64,000 nt of DNA from contig NZ_JAUSQK010000001.1 of NCBI RefSeq assembly GCF_030811115.1, forward strand, positions 868,001 through 932,000, given 5' to 3'. This DNA comes from Olsenella profusa DSM 13989. GTDB lineage: Bacteria; Actinomycetota; Coriobacteriia; Coriobacteriales; Atopobiaceae. Under the pieces are notes generated by a model. That model saw only the letters and a program-made list of their open reading frames with translations, was not told the DNA's origin and made no database searches. Each line of letters opens with the position of its first letter. The first letter of the stretch is position 1. Shown piece by piece: positions 8,032 through 16,174 of this stretch. The position numbers and the translations under genes were made by a program.

Positions 8032-9099
8032 ATGGGCGACAAGCTAGAGAAGATCATCGCTGCCTACGAGGAGCTCGAACGGAAGATGATGGACCCGGCC
8101 GTGATGTCGGATCCCAAGGAATACACACGCATCGCCAAGGAGCACTCCAGCCAGGCGGAGCTGGTGGCAAAGGCGCGCGCGTACCTGCAAGCCAAGGAGG
8201 ACATCGAGGCGGCAAAGGAGATGCTGCACGAGACCTCCGACGCCGGGGACAAGGAGATGCTGCAGGCCGACATCGCCGAGAACGAGGAGCGGCTGCCCGG
8301 CCTCGAGGACGAGATCAAGGTCATGCTCATTCCCGGCGACCCCAACGACGAGAAGAACACCATCGTGGAGATCCGTGCGGGCGTGGGTGGTGACGAGGCG
8401 GGCATCTTTGCGGGCGACCTCTTCAAGATGTACGAGGGCCTTGCCCAGTCACGTGGCTGGAAGATCGAGGTGCTCTCGTCCAGCCCCAGCGAGGCGGGCG
8501 GCTTCAAGACCATCGAGTTCAAGGTCACGGGCGACAAGGTCTATTCCGTCATGAAGTACGAGAGCGGCGTCCACCGCGTGCAGCGCGTGCCCAAGACCGA
8601 GAGCCAGGGGCGCATACAGACCTCGACGGCCACCGTGGCCGTGCTGCCCGAGGCCGAGGACATCGACATCGAGATCAAGGAGGAGGACCTGCGCGTGGAC
8701 ACGTACTGCGCCTCCGGACCGGGCGGGCAGGGCGTCAACACCACGTACTCCGCCGTGCGCATCACACACCTGCCCACGGGCACCGTCGTGCAGTCGCAGG
8801 ACCAGCGCTCGCAGATCCAGAACCGGGCCGTGTGCATGGAGATGCTGCGCGCCCGCCTGTACGAGATGGAGCTCGAGCGGCAGCAGGAGGAGCAGGGCGC
8901 CGCGCGCCTCTCGCAGATAGGCCATGGCAACCGCTCCGAGAAGATCCGCACGTACAACCAGCCGCAGGATCGCGTGACCGATCACCGCATCGGCTTCAAC
9001 AGCACCTATGACGGCGTGCTGCTGGGCGACAGGCTGCCCGAGGTCATCGAGGCCCTCGCCGCCGCCGAGCGTGCCGAGAAGCTCGCACGGATGGCATAG
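8032..9099 (+). CDS. prfA: Peptide chain release factor 1
   Basis: Recognises UAA and UAG stops and triggers hydrolysis of the finished peptide. The 355-residue protein contains the universal GGQ motif at residues 231-233 (GPGGQGVNTTYSAVRITH) and ends with the usual DHRIGFNSTYDGVLLGD segment, full length for RF1. ATG 8032 (MGDKLEKI) fits the family start; an in-frame ATG at 8014 lacks a better ribosome-binding site. In many bacteria prfA is directly followed by prmC, which methylates this GGQ glutamine; here a minus-strand ATPase gene is inserted between them and prmC follows at 10471. Confidence 0.97.
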   Translation: MGDKLEKIIAAYEELERKMMDPAVMSDPKEYTRIAKEHSSQAELVAKARAYLQAKEDIEAAKEMLHETSDAGDKEMLQADIAENEERLPGLEDEIKVMLIPGDPNDEKNTIVEIRAGVGGDEAGIFAGDLFKMYEGLAQSRGWKIEVLSSSPSEAGGFKTIEFKVTGDKVYSVMKYESGVHRVQRVPKTESQGRIQTSTATVAVLPEAEDIDIEIKEEDLRVDTYCASGPGGQGVNTTYSAVRITHLPTGTVVQSQDQRSQIQNRAVCMEMLRARLYEMELERQQEEQGAARLSQIGHGNRSEKIRTYNQPQDRVTDHRIGFNSTYDGVLLGDRLPEVIEALAAAERAEKLARMA

Positions 9100-9109
9100 G
9101 CGGGGCGGC

Positions 9110-10318
9110 CTATCGGCTCGTTCCGAGCATCCAGTCGATGATGCTCTCCTGCCGTATGCCGTCGTAGTCTCCCGTGCCCACGCGGTCAAGGGCGAGGACG
9201 GTCTTGGGATAGTTGTCCGCAAGCGACCGGAGTGGTCTGAACTCGCGCTCTCGCGTCGCATCGGGAAGCACGGTCTGTGCGACCTGGAAGTACTCGGGCC
9301 CGGAGTCGCCCATGGCCACGAAGTCGACCTCGGTGGTTCCCAGCTTGCCGATCGAGACCGTACGGTAGCGTCGCAGGAGCTCGAGGTAGACGGCGTTCTC
9401 GATGCGATGCCCCACGTCCCCTTGCGCCTTCCCGAGCAGCCAGAACCTGAAACCAAGGTCACCGAGGTAGTATTTCTCGAGGGTGGCCAGATGCTCATGT
9501 CCCCGCAGGTCATAGCGCGCTGCCTTGAAGAGGAGGTAGTTCTCGACAAGGATGTCCAGGTAGCTACCGACGGTGGTGGCTGTCGCCTTTGCGCCGGCCG
9601 ATGCGAGTCCCGCGGCAATGCGCTTGCGCGAGGTGATGCTGCCGATGTTGTCGGCCAGAAATGCCGCGGTGTCCCTGAAGGAGCGCATATCCATGCGGGG
9701 GTACCTTCGTGCCACGTCTTCGAGGACAATGGTGCTGAATACGCCTCCCAGGTAGTCGAGGATGCTGCGCTCGTCATCCAGCCGTGCGGAGAAGGGCATG
9801 CCGCCGTAGGTGAGAAACCGATTGAACTCCACTTCGGGGTTGGAGTCACGGGGCCGTGCGCTCAGGAACTCCGCAAAGGAGAAGGGAAGCAGGTGCAACT
9901 CCACATAGCGACCCGTAAGAAGCGTCGCAAGCTCGCCGGAGAGCAGGTATGCGTTCGAGCCTGTGATGTAAAGGTCGATGTCATCGCGAAGCGCGAGTCC
10001 GTCGACGGCGCGTTCGAAGTCCCTGACGTGCTGGACCTCGTCCAGGAAGACATAGTTTGTGCCGGGACCAAGGCGCTGCATGAGGTAGCGGTACAGCCCT
10101 CGCGCCTCGGCGGGATACTCTTCGTCAAGGCTCTCGAAGTTGATGTCATGGATGTTCGAGTCTGGGACCCCCTGTGAGCGCAGCACGTCCCGGAACAGCT
10201 CGAAGACACAGGACTTCCCGCTGCGTCGCAGTCCGGTGACGACCTTGATGACCCTCTTGCCCTGCCAGCGCTGCAGCCATTCCATATAATGTGGCCGAGC
10301 GATGAGCTTCGTTCCCAT
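9110..10318 (-). CDS. AAA_14/DUF4143 ATPase
   Basis: A 402-residue ATPase with Walker A GLRRSGKS at 29-36, Walker B NYVFLDEVQ near residue 95, sensor-like ITGSNAYLLSGELATLLTGR, and a C-terminal nuclease-like DUF4143 region (about 225-390) ending in a LGTTEVDFVAMG-type segment. Proteins of this AAA_14 plus DUF4143 architecture occur in many copies in anaerobes and archaea; some are linked to restriction or toxin functions, but none is firmly characterised. The ATG at 10318 has a GGAG site six bases upstream. It sits as a minus-strand insertion between prfA and prmC, a place normally contiguous, and its promoter region is AT-rich, consistent with acquisition by transfer. Confidence 0.85.
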   Translation of the reverse strand: MGTKLIARPHYMEWLQRWQGKRVIKVVTGLRRSGKSCVFELFRDVLRSQGVPDSNIHDINFESLDEEYPAEARGLYRYLMQRLGPGTNYVFLDEVQHVRDFERAVDGLALRDDIDLYITGSNAYLLSGELATLLTGRYVELHLLPFSFAEFLSARPRDSNPEVEFNRFLTYGGMPFSARLDDERSILDYLGGVFSTIVLEDVARRYPRMDMRSFRDTAAFLADNIGSITSRKRIAAGLASAGAKATATTVGSYLDILVENYLLFKAARYDLRGHEHLATLEKYYLGDLGFRFWLLGKAQGDVGHRIENAVYLELLRRYRTVSIGKLGTTEVDFVAMGDSGPEYFQVAQTVLPDATREREFRPLRSLADNYPKTVLALDRVGTGDYDGIRQESIIDWMLGTSR

Positions 10319-10338
10319 AGGGACTCCAAACCTACCTT

Positions 10339-10384
10339 CTAAAATGGTCGATCCATAGTGTATGCTAAAAACAGAGCATTTTAG
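10339..10384 (-). promoter_or_regulatory. AT-rich promoter/operator region of the DUF4143 ATPase
   Basis: A perfect inverted repeat CTAAAATG (10339-10346) with CATTTTAG (10377-10384) frames an AT-rich 30-base core that contains TACACT-like and TTTTTAGC sequences on the minus strand. It lies 20-65 bases before the ATPase start and is much less GC-rich than its surroundings. A regulator-binding site or autoregulatory structure is plausible; no regulator is identified. Confidence 0.4.
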
Positions 10385-10470
10385 GATGACAAAATCTTTG
10401 GCAGGTGGCGTCCCACATCACAAAGTAAGGTGAGAGGTACTGGACTCGTGCGCGAATGGAGGAGGGCAGG

Positions 10471-12033
10471 GTGTCCCAGGTTCGACAGGAGACATGGACC
10501 GTGAGGCGCATGCTCGAGTGGTGCGTGGGATACCTGGAGGGGCATGGTGACGAGCACCCGCGGCTCTCCGCCGAGTGGCTCGTCTCCGATGCCACGGGCC
10601 TCTCCCGCGTGGAGATCTACACCAACTTCGACCGGCCCCTTTCCCAGCAGGAGCTGTCTGCCATGCACGACGCCGTGCTGCGGCGCGGCGCGGGCGAGCC
10701 GCTGCAATACGTGACGGGCGAGATGCCCTTCCGCCACATCGTGCTGCGCTGCGAGCGCGGCGTGCTCATCCCGCGTCCCGAGACGGAGGTGCTCGTGGAC
10801 GCGGCGCTCGAGGGCGTGGATGGCGCGGTGGCTGCCGGCCATGCGGCCCAGGTGCTCGAGGTGGGCGTGGGAACCGGCTGCATCAGCTGCTCTGTGGCAT
10901 CGGAGCGTCCGGGCACGCACGTGACGGCCACGGACCTCTCGCCTGCAGCCGTGGGCCTGGCGGAGCGCAACCGCGACGCCCTGGGCCTTACGCGCGTCAT
11001 CGACCTCGTCGAATGCGACCTGGCGTCGGGCGTCAGCCCAGAGCTCATGGGCACCTTTGACGTGCTCGTCTCCAACCCGCCCTACATCCCCAGCGCCGTG
11101 GTGGCCACGCTGCCCCATGAGGTCGTGGGCCATGAGCCCGGACTGGCGCTTGATGGCGGAGACGACGGGCTCGATGTGCTCCGTCGCCTGCTCGAGCTCG
11201 CCCCACGGACGCTGCGGCCGGGTGGCATGCTCTGCTGCGAGCTCTTCGAGACCACCGTGGAGACGGCGGCCGAGCTCTGTCGGGCCCAGGGTGGCTGGGC
11301 GACGGTCGAGGTGCGCGAGGACCTCACGCGACGGCCGCGCGTGCTCGTGGCCGTGCGCGAGGGAAGCCTCGCCGAGGGGGGAGCGCTCGTGAGGCCCGAC
11401 AGGATCATGGCCGTCGACCAGGGCGCGCCCAACCCCGGCCTCGTGCGTGACGTCGCGCGGCTGCTGGTGGGTGGCGGCGTGGTGGTCATGCCCACGGACT
11501 CCGTGTACGGCATAGGCTGCGCGGCCATGCCCCACAACCCCGGCCTGGGACGCGTCTTCGCCATCAAGCGGCGCGACCTCGGCCAGACGCTGCCCTGGCT
11601 GGTGGCCGACCCCAGCGACCTCATGCTCTACGGCGCGGACGTGCCCGCAGGGGCCCAGCTGCTGGCACGGGAGCTCTGGCCGGGGGCGCTTACGCTCGTG
11701 GTCAGGGCGGGTCCGCTCGTGCCGGCGGAGTACGCGCGTGGGGGGACCATCGCCCTGCGCTGCCCCGACTCGAGCCTCGTGCGCGCCCTTGCGCGCGAGG
11801 TGGGGGTTCCCCTGGCCGTCACCAGCGCGAACACACATGGCGAGGCCTCGGCGACGAGTGGCGCCACCGTGGAGGGACGCCTGGTGGAGGAGGCCGACCT
11901 CACGCTCGACGGGGGCCCTGCCCCCCTTGCCGTGGCATCGACCATCGTGGACTGCACGGGCGCGGAGCCGCGCATCCTGCGCGAGGGGGCCATCTCCCCG
12001 GCACGGATCCGCTCCGCCCTCGCCCAGGCGTAG
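10471..12033 (+). CDS. PrmC glutamine methyltransferase fused to a TsaC/Sua5 domain
   Basis: A 520-residue two-domain protein. Residues about 8-295 are PrmC: helical N-terminal domain, YVTGEMPFRHIVLR, LIPRPETEVLVD, the SAM site VLEVGVGTGCIS, and catalytic SNPPYIPS; it methylates the GGQ glutamine of release factors. Residues about 305-520 are a YrdC/Sua5/TsaC domain (PTDSVYGIGCAA, FAIKRRD, PGALTLVV, RCPD, VTSANTHGEASATS, ILREGAIS), which makes threonylcarbamoyl-AMP for the t6A modification of ANN-decoding tRNAs. The GTG at 10471 lies six bases after GGAGGAGGG; ATG 10456 overlaps that site. In many bacteria the two genes are neighbours, so the fusion joins two translation-fidelity steps. Confidence 0.93.
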   Translation: MSQVRQETWTVRRMLEWCVGYLEGHGDEHPRLSAEWLVSDATGLSRVEIYTNFDRPLSQQELSAMHDAVLRRGAGEPLQYVTGEMPFRHIVLRCERGVLIPRPETEVLVDAALEGVDGAVAAGHAAQVLEVGVGTGCISCSVASERPGTHVTATDLSPAAVGLAERNRDALGLTRVIDLVECDLASGVSPELMGTFDVLVSNPPYIPSAVVATLPHEVVGHEPGLALDGGDDGLDVLRRLLELAPRTLRPGGMLCCELFETTVETAAELCRAQGGWATVEVREDLTRRPRVLVAVREGSLAEGGALVRPDRIMAVDQGAPNPGLVRDVARLLVGGGVVVMPTDSVYGIGCAAMPHNPGLGRVFAIKRRDLGQTLPWLVADPSDLMLYGADVPAGAQLLARELWPGALTLVVRAGPLVPAEYARGGTIALRCPDSSLVRALAREVGVPLAVTSANTHGEASATSGATVEGRLVEEADLTLDGGPAPLAVASTIVDCTGAEPRILREGAISPARIRSALAQA

Positions 12034-12052
12034 CGCGCGTCGCCTTCAGATT

Positions 12053-12168
12053 GAGTCGTATGCAAAATCCTAGGCCTTCCAGGTAGGCAATGGAGATGCC
12101 CTATCTCATCTACCTGCGATGATGCCGGCGGCCCTCCTCTGTCTCCCGCCAAGAGTTGCGTACGACTC
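12053..12168. repeat. Nested inverted repeat between prmC-tsaC and rpiB
   Basis: An outer pair GAGTCGTATGCAA (12053-12065) and its near complement TTGCGTACGACTC (12156-12168, one mismatch) encloses an inner perfect pair CAGGTAG (12080-12086) and CTACCTG (12110-12116), with a GAGAT/ATCTC pair inside that. No gene is seen in 12034-12301. It may form a structured RNA or be a palindromic intergenic repeat; it follows the prmC-tsaC stop closely enough to act in termination. Confidence 0.7.
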
Positions 12169-12225
12169 GAACTGGTGCGGGCCGAATCGGGCCCTGACCG
12201 TTCGGGGCCGCCGTGGGGCCCCGCC

Positions 12226-12254
12226 CTGGCGCTGGCCGTGCCCTGCCCTATACT
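12226..12254 (+). promoter_or_regulatory. Possible rpiB promoter
   Basis: TATACT at 12249-12254 is a strong -10; CTGGCG at 12226-12231, 17 bp upstream, is a poor -35. The start codon lies 47 bases downstream. Confidence 0.4.
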
Positions 12255-12301
12255 TGTCACAGGCACCAGAGGTTGACCAGCACCAGGGCAGGGGGAGCGG
12301 C

Positions 12302-12778
12302 ATGAGAATCGCCATTGCGTCCGATCACGGTGGCTTCGAGCAGAAGGGGCCCCTCGCCGAGCATATCGAGTCCCTCGGCCACGAGGTCATGGACATGGGG
12401 CCCACCACGGACGCCCGCTGCGACTATCCCGACTACGCCGACAAGGTCGCGCGCCATGTGGCCGCTGGCAAGGCCGACCGCGGCGTCCTCATCTGCGGCA
12501 CGGGCATCGGCATGGCGCTTGCCGCCGACAAGGTGCCCGGCATACGTGCCGCCAACATCCAGACGCCCCAGTTCGCCGAGCTCTTCCGCGAGCACAACGA
12601 CGGCAACGTGCTGTGCCTGTCGGGCCGCTTCACGTCGCTTGCGACGAACGAGGAGATCGTGGACGTCTTCCTCACCCAGGAATGGGCGGGAGGGCGTCAC
12701 ACCCAGCGCGTCGAGAAGATCGCGCGCGAGGATGATCCCGGCTTCACGGGGGTGGGCGAGGACTTCGGGCTAAGCTGA
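12302..12778 (+). CDS. rpiB: Ribose-5-phosphate isomerase B
   Basis: Interconverts ribose 5-phosphate and ribulose 5-phosphate in the pentose phosphate pathway. The 158-residue RpiB/LacA-fold protein has IAIASDHGGFEQK at its start, the DYPDYADKVA segment, and CGTGIGMALAADKVPGIRAA carrying the active-site cysteine and phosphate-binding residues. It is about 10 residues longer than E. coli RpiB. The GGGGGAG site before ATG 12302 is well placed. LacA/LacB sugar isomerases share the fold, but no lac-type genes are nearby. A transketolase pair encoded at 33486-36111 acts in the same pathway. Confidence 0.92.
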   Translation: MRIAIASDHGGFEQKGPLAEHIESLGHEVMDMGPTTDARCDYPDYADKVARHVAAGKADRGVLICGTGIGMALAADKVPGIRAANIQTPQFAELFREHNDGNVLCLSGRFTSLATNEEIVDVFLTQEWAGGRHTQRVEKIAREDDPGFTGVGEDFGLS

Positions 12779-12854
12779 TACCCGAGCACTGTGGCAAGGG
12801 TTTCTGGACGGCCGGTCGGTCTTCCCGTATGCGAGGGGCAGAAGGGGCATCAAC

Positions 12855-13496
12855 ATGGACTTCGACACAACGCGCTTCACCATCATCGATCACCCGCTCG
12901 TGCAGCACAAGCTGCACATCCTGCGCGACAGGGACACGGGTACCAAGCAGTTCCGCGAGCTGGTCACCGAGCTCGCCATCTTCGAGGGCTACGAGGCCAT
13001 GCGCGACTTCCCGCTCGAGGACGTCCAGGTGGAGACCCCGCTCGAGGTCACCACCTGCAAGCGCATCTCGGGCAAGAAGGTTGCCATCATCCCCATCCTG
13101 CGTGCCGGCCTGGGCATGGTTGATGGCCTGCTCTCCCTCGTCCCCTCCGCGCGCGTGGGACACGTGGGCATGTACCGCGATCCCGACACGCACGAGCCAC
13201 ACCAGTACTACTGCAAGTTCCCGCCCGACGTGGAGAGCCGCATCTGCCTCATCGTCGACCCCATGCTGGCGACGGGAGGCTCACTCACCGCGGCCATCAG
13301 GTTCCTGCGCGATGCCGGCGTCAAGGACATCCGCGCCCTCACGCTGGTGAGCGCCCCCGAGGGCGTGAAGGCGGTCCTGGACTTCGATTCGGACGTGCAC
13401 CTGTACACCTGCGCGCTCGACCGTCAGCTCAACGAGAGCGCCTATATCCTGCCCGGCCTCGGTGACGCGGGCGATCGCATCTACGGCACCAAGTAG
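12855..13496 (+). CDS. upp: Uracil phosphoribosyltransferase
   Basis: Salvages uracil with PRPP to give UMP. The 213-residue protein shows ITxxDHPLVQHKLHILRD-type start, PILRAGLGMVDGLLSLVPSA, and the PRPP-binding IVDPMLATGGSLTAAI, with the C-terminal GLGDAGDRIYGTK end; all diagnostic of Upp. Length is standard. A GGCAGAAGGGG site precedes the ATG. In many Gram-positive and actinobacterial genomes upp lies just upstream of the ATP synthase operon, with rpiB often close by, exactly as here. Confidence 0.97.
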   Translation: MDFDTTRFTIIDHPLVQHKLHILRDRDTGTKQFRELVTELAIFEGYEAMRDFPLEDVQVETPLEVTTCKRISGKKVAIIPILRAGLGMVDGLLSLVPSARVGHVGMYRDPDTHEPHQYYCKFPPDVESRICLIVDPMLATGGSLTAAIRFLRDAGVKDIRALTLVSAPEGVKAVLDFDSDVHLYTCALDRQLNESAYILPGLGDAGDRIYGTK

Positions 13497-13594
13497 GGGT
13501 GCGCGGCGTGCCGCAACGTGTTGGTTCTGTGTCAATGCGGGATGTCCCTGATGTTCGTCCCGGATGGCCTCTGGCATGAAAAGGAGGGTGTAAC

Positions 13595-13915
13595 TTGGCA
13601 GACGTGGTGGCCTTGCTTGCGGGTGCCCTAGTGGGGGGGTTGGGGCTTGCTCCTGTGTGCGTTCTGCTTGCGCAGGCGTGGGAGAAGAGTAAGATGCAGG
13701 GCGCGACCGTTGTTGCGGTGGGCGTCATGGCGATAGTGGTATCGTTCGCGGTCATGGTGCTGGCGGTCGTGGTCGTGCATGTGGTTGCAGGCGCCCTTGT
13801 GCCTGCGTTCGCATGTGCTATGGTCAGCGTGTTCCTGGCTGGCTTGGGAATACGTTCGGTCAAGGCCTCGCGCGCCATGCACGCTGGTGGCGCGAGCGAA
13901 GGGGATGACGGATAG
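13595..13915 (+). CDS. AtpI-like small membrane protein
   Basis: A 106-residue hydrophobic protein with three predicted membrane segments (about residues 5-25, 37-60 and 65-87) and a charged C-terminal tail. It is the first gene of the ATP synthase operon, in the position of atpI, whose product assists assembly of the c-ring; sequence similarity to AtpI is not evident by eye, so the name rests on position and topology. The TTG start follows an excellent AAGGAGGGTG site. Its stop overlaps the GTG start of atpB by one base, implying translational coupling. Confidence 0.75.
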   Translation: MADVVALLAGALVGGLGLAPVCVLLAQAWEKSKMQGATVVAVGVMAIVVSFAVMVLAVVVVHVVAGALVPAFACAMVSVFLAGLGIRSVKASRAMHAGGASEGDDG

Positions 13916-14778
13916 TGGGAAGTGCGCTCATGGCAGCAGGTGCTGCCGACAGCCCCCTGGATCAGCTCGGCGGTGCGATGGACGAGCTGCTCGACAGCTT
14001 CAGCACCCATGTGCTCCAGGGCAACACCAACTTCGGCTTCACCAACTACATCTTCTGGATGCTGGTTGCCCTCACGCTCATGCTCGTCACCATCTTCGTG
14101 TTTCGTGCCAAGCAGAGGAGGAGCCTGGTTCCGCAGGGATTCTTCGTCAACGGCATGGAATGCCTCTTCGAGTTCATCCGTGATGACATGTGCAGGTCCA
14201 TCCTGGGAGACACCTGGAAGAGGCACTACTCCTTCCTGGCGGCGCTCTTCCTCTTCATCGTCGCCAACAGCATCGTGGGCGTCATTCCCGGCTGCCATCC
14301 CGGGACCGGTTCCATCGGCGTGACGTCCGCGCTGGCCATCTGCTCGTTCGTCTACTTCATCGCCGTGGGCATCAAACGCATGGGTGTCCTGGGGTATCTC
14401 AAGAGCCTGGCTCCCGAGGGCATCCATGGCATCGCCGCCGCCCCCCTCTGGATCATCGAGGCCTTCTCGACGTTCCTGCGCCTCATCACCCTCGCCGTCC
14501 GACTCTTCTGCAACATGTTCGCCGGACACGTGGTCATGGGCGCCTTCGCCATCCTGGCGTCGCTCTTCTTCCAGCCCCTGCTGCAGCAGGTCTCCGTCAT
14601 CGCCCTTGGCAATGCCGCGGCCTCCGTCTTCTGGATCCTGCTGCTCATCATCATCTACATGGTGGAGATCCTCGTGGGCGTCATTCAGGCATACGTCTTC
14701 ACGCTGCTCTCGTCCGTCTACATCCAATTGGTCGAGAATGAGAGCGAGCCCGAGGAAGAGAAGGCTGTAGGCAAGTAG
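13915..14778 (+). CDS. atpB: ATP synthase Fo subunit a
   Basis: Forms the half-channels that carry protons to the c-ring. The 287-residue membrane protein has the conserved fourth/fifth helix stretch LRLITLAVRLFCNMFAGHVV with the essential arginine, followed by a final helix with EILVGVIQAYVFTLLSSVYI. The GTG at 13915 shares a base with the upstream stop; an in-frame ATG at 13930 is the alternative start. The C-terminal tail is acidic. Second gene of the atp operon. Confidence 0.96.
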   Translation: MGSALMAAGAADSPLDQLGGAMDELLDSFSTHVLQGNTNFGFTNYIFWMLVALTLMLVTIFVFRAKQRRSLVPQGFFVNGMECLFEFIRDDMCRSILGDTWKRHYSFLAALFLFIVANSIVGVIPGCHPGTGSIGVTSALAICSFVYFIAVGIKRMGVLGYLKSLAPEGIHGIAAAPLWIIEAFSTFLRLITLAVRLFCNMFAGHVVMGAFAILASLFFQPLLQQVSVIALGNAAASVFWILLLIIIYMVEILVGVIQAYVFTLLSSVYIQLVENESEPEEEKAVGK

Positions 14779-14869
14779 CATCTCATGTTTGGTGAACCGC
14801 GGGCATCCACGTCCGCAGTCGATGTGGTCACAAGGTCGCCTCAGCGAGGCGCGTGATGAAGGAGGAATC

Positions 14870-15064
14870 GTGGGAGTCATCGGATATGGTCTTGGTGTTA
14901 TTGGTGCCGGCATCGGCATCGGTCTTTCTGCCTATGGCGCAACGACCGCAATGGCCCGTCAGCCCGAGATGCAAGGCCGTCTGTTCACTACCTTCATTCT
15001 TGGCTCCGCGTTCGTCGAGGCCCTGGCCCTTATCGGATTCGTCGTTTCGCTGATCGTCCATTAG
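14870..15064 (+). CDS. atpE: ATP synthase Fo subunit c
   Basis: The proteolipid whose ring rotates in the membrane. I place the start at GTG 14870, after AAGGAGGAATC, giving 64 residues: helix 1 GYGLGVIGAGIGIGLSAYGA, polar loop ARQPE (30-33), and helix 2 FILGSAFVEALALIGFVVSL with the ion-binding Glu50. At 64 residues it is shorter than the usual 70-85, losing the N-terminal few residues of helix 1. The Gln and Ser/Thr companions of sodium-binding c subunits are not seen around Glu50, so it is more likely a proton type. The upstream open frame back to 14789 is not protein-like. Confidence 0.94.
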   Translation: MGVIGYGLGVIGAGIGIGLSAYGATTAMARQPEMQGRLFTTFILGSAFVEALALIGFVVSLIVH

Positions 15065-15102
15065 GGCAGGCACTCGACGGAAACTGTGGGTTGGAGGATT
15101 TG

Positions 15103-15711
15103 ATGGACAGGAACATGAAGGGGTTGGGGCGCGTGGGGGCGGCGGCGCTCGCATCCGCCGCGATGACGATGCAGTTCCCCACAGTGGCGCTCGCGGATTC
15201 TCCGAGTGGCACCGATCTGCTGCTACCCAAGCCCGCCGAGTTCGTTCCCGCGCTCATCGCCTTTCTCGTCATCTGGGCGGTTCTGGCCAAGTTCGCACTG
15301 CCCTCCATCGTCGAGATGATGGAGAAGCGCCAGCAGAAGATCCAGAACGACCTTGATGAGGCCCAGCAGGCCAAGGTCAAGGCGGTCGAGGAGCAGAAGG
15401 AGTACGAGGCGCGGATCGCCGAGGCCCATAGGCAGGCGGAGCGGATCATTGCCGACGCCAAGCGCGAGGCCGAGGAGGAGCGCTCCCGTGTGCTGGCAAA
15501 GGCGCAACGGGACGCAGCCGGGGTCATCGCCAAGGCACATGGCGCCGTAAGCTCCGAGCGCAAGAAGGCCATGATCGAGCTCTCGGGCCAGGTGGTCAAC
15601 CTGTCCGTGGAGATTGCCAGCAAGATCATCGGCAACGACCTCAGTGAGGACGAGCAGCGCAGGCTCGCAGAGCGCTATCTCGCGGAAGTGAGCACACGAG
15701 ATGACAGGTAA
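15103..15711 (+). CDS. atpF: ATP synthase Fo subunit b
   Basis: The stator stalk subunit. The 202-residue protein has a membrane helix at about 47-66 (FVPALIAFLVIWAVLAKFAL) and a long charged coiled coil (70-165: EMMEKRQQKIQNDLDEAQQAK...). Unusually, residues 1-31 look like a cleavable signal peptide (positive MDRNMKGLGR, hydrophobic AALASAA, TVALA end), making the protein ~40 residues longer than E. coli b. TTGGAGGAT before ATG 15103 is the ribosome-binding site. It overlaps atpH by 11 bases. Confidence 0.95.
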   Translation: MDRNMKGLGRVGAAALASAAMTMQFPTVALADSPSGTDLLLPKPAEFVPALIAFLVIWAVLAKFALPSIVEMMEKRQQKIQNDLDEAQQAKVKAVEEQKEYEARIAEAHRQAERIIADAKREAEEERSRVLAKAQRDAAGVIAKAHGAVSSERKKAMIELSGQVVNLSVEIASKIIGNDLSEDEQRRLAERYLAEVSTRDDR

Positions 15712-16174
15712 CCGTAGCGACAATGGCAAGGTGGAGGCATATGCCCGCGCCCTCATCGAAGCGGGGCGCGGGGAGGACAGGGCCAACGCCGACCTCAGGC
15801 AGTGGGAGCATGCAAGCAAGTTCTCGCCGGAGGTCCTCGAGACCCTTGCCACCATGCGCGCAAGCGGAGACGACGCCCTCATCAGGGCCGTCTCCCGCCG
15901 CTACAAGGAGATACTCGACAGCGAGGACGAGACCGTCTCGGTGAGCGTCACCACGTCGGTCCCCATGGACGATGCCCTGCGCCAGAAGGCTATCGAAAAG
16001 ACCAGCAGGGAGCTCGGGGCACCCGTCTACCTCATCGAGCATGTCGACCCCTCCATCCTCGGGGGCATTGTCATCGAGGCCCGCGGCAAGCGCCACGACG
16101 CATCCATCCGTGCGCAGCTTGCGCATATCCGCAAGCAGCTCGCCTCGACCTTCATCGGAAGTGATGAGCAGTGA
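15701..16174 (+). CDS. atpH: ATP synthase F1 subunit delta
   Basis: Joins the stator stalk to the F1 head. The 157-residue protein has the family C-terminal segment [23 protein letters not shown] and an N-terminal helical domain; it is about 20 residues shorter than the usual 177. Start at ATG 15701 lies inside the end of atpF, and its stop overlaps the atpA GTG, so it is translationally coupled on both sides. Confidence 0.93.
   Translation: MTGNRSDNGKVEAYARALIEAGRGEDRANADLRQWEHASKFSPEVLETLATMRASGDDALIRAVSRRYKEILDSEDETVSVSVTTSVPMDDALRQKAIEKTSRELGAPVYLIEHVDPSILGGIVIEARGKRHDASIRAQLAHIRKQLASTFIGSDEQ

Noticed and set aside
13429-14919. 496-residue minus-strand frame opposite upp, atpI-like and atpB
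   Set aside because: Spans several well-supported plus-strand genes; low-complexity His/Asp/Glu-rich product is a shadow.
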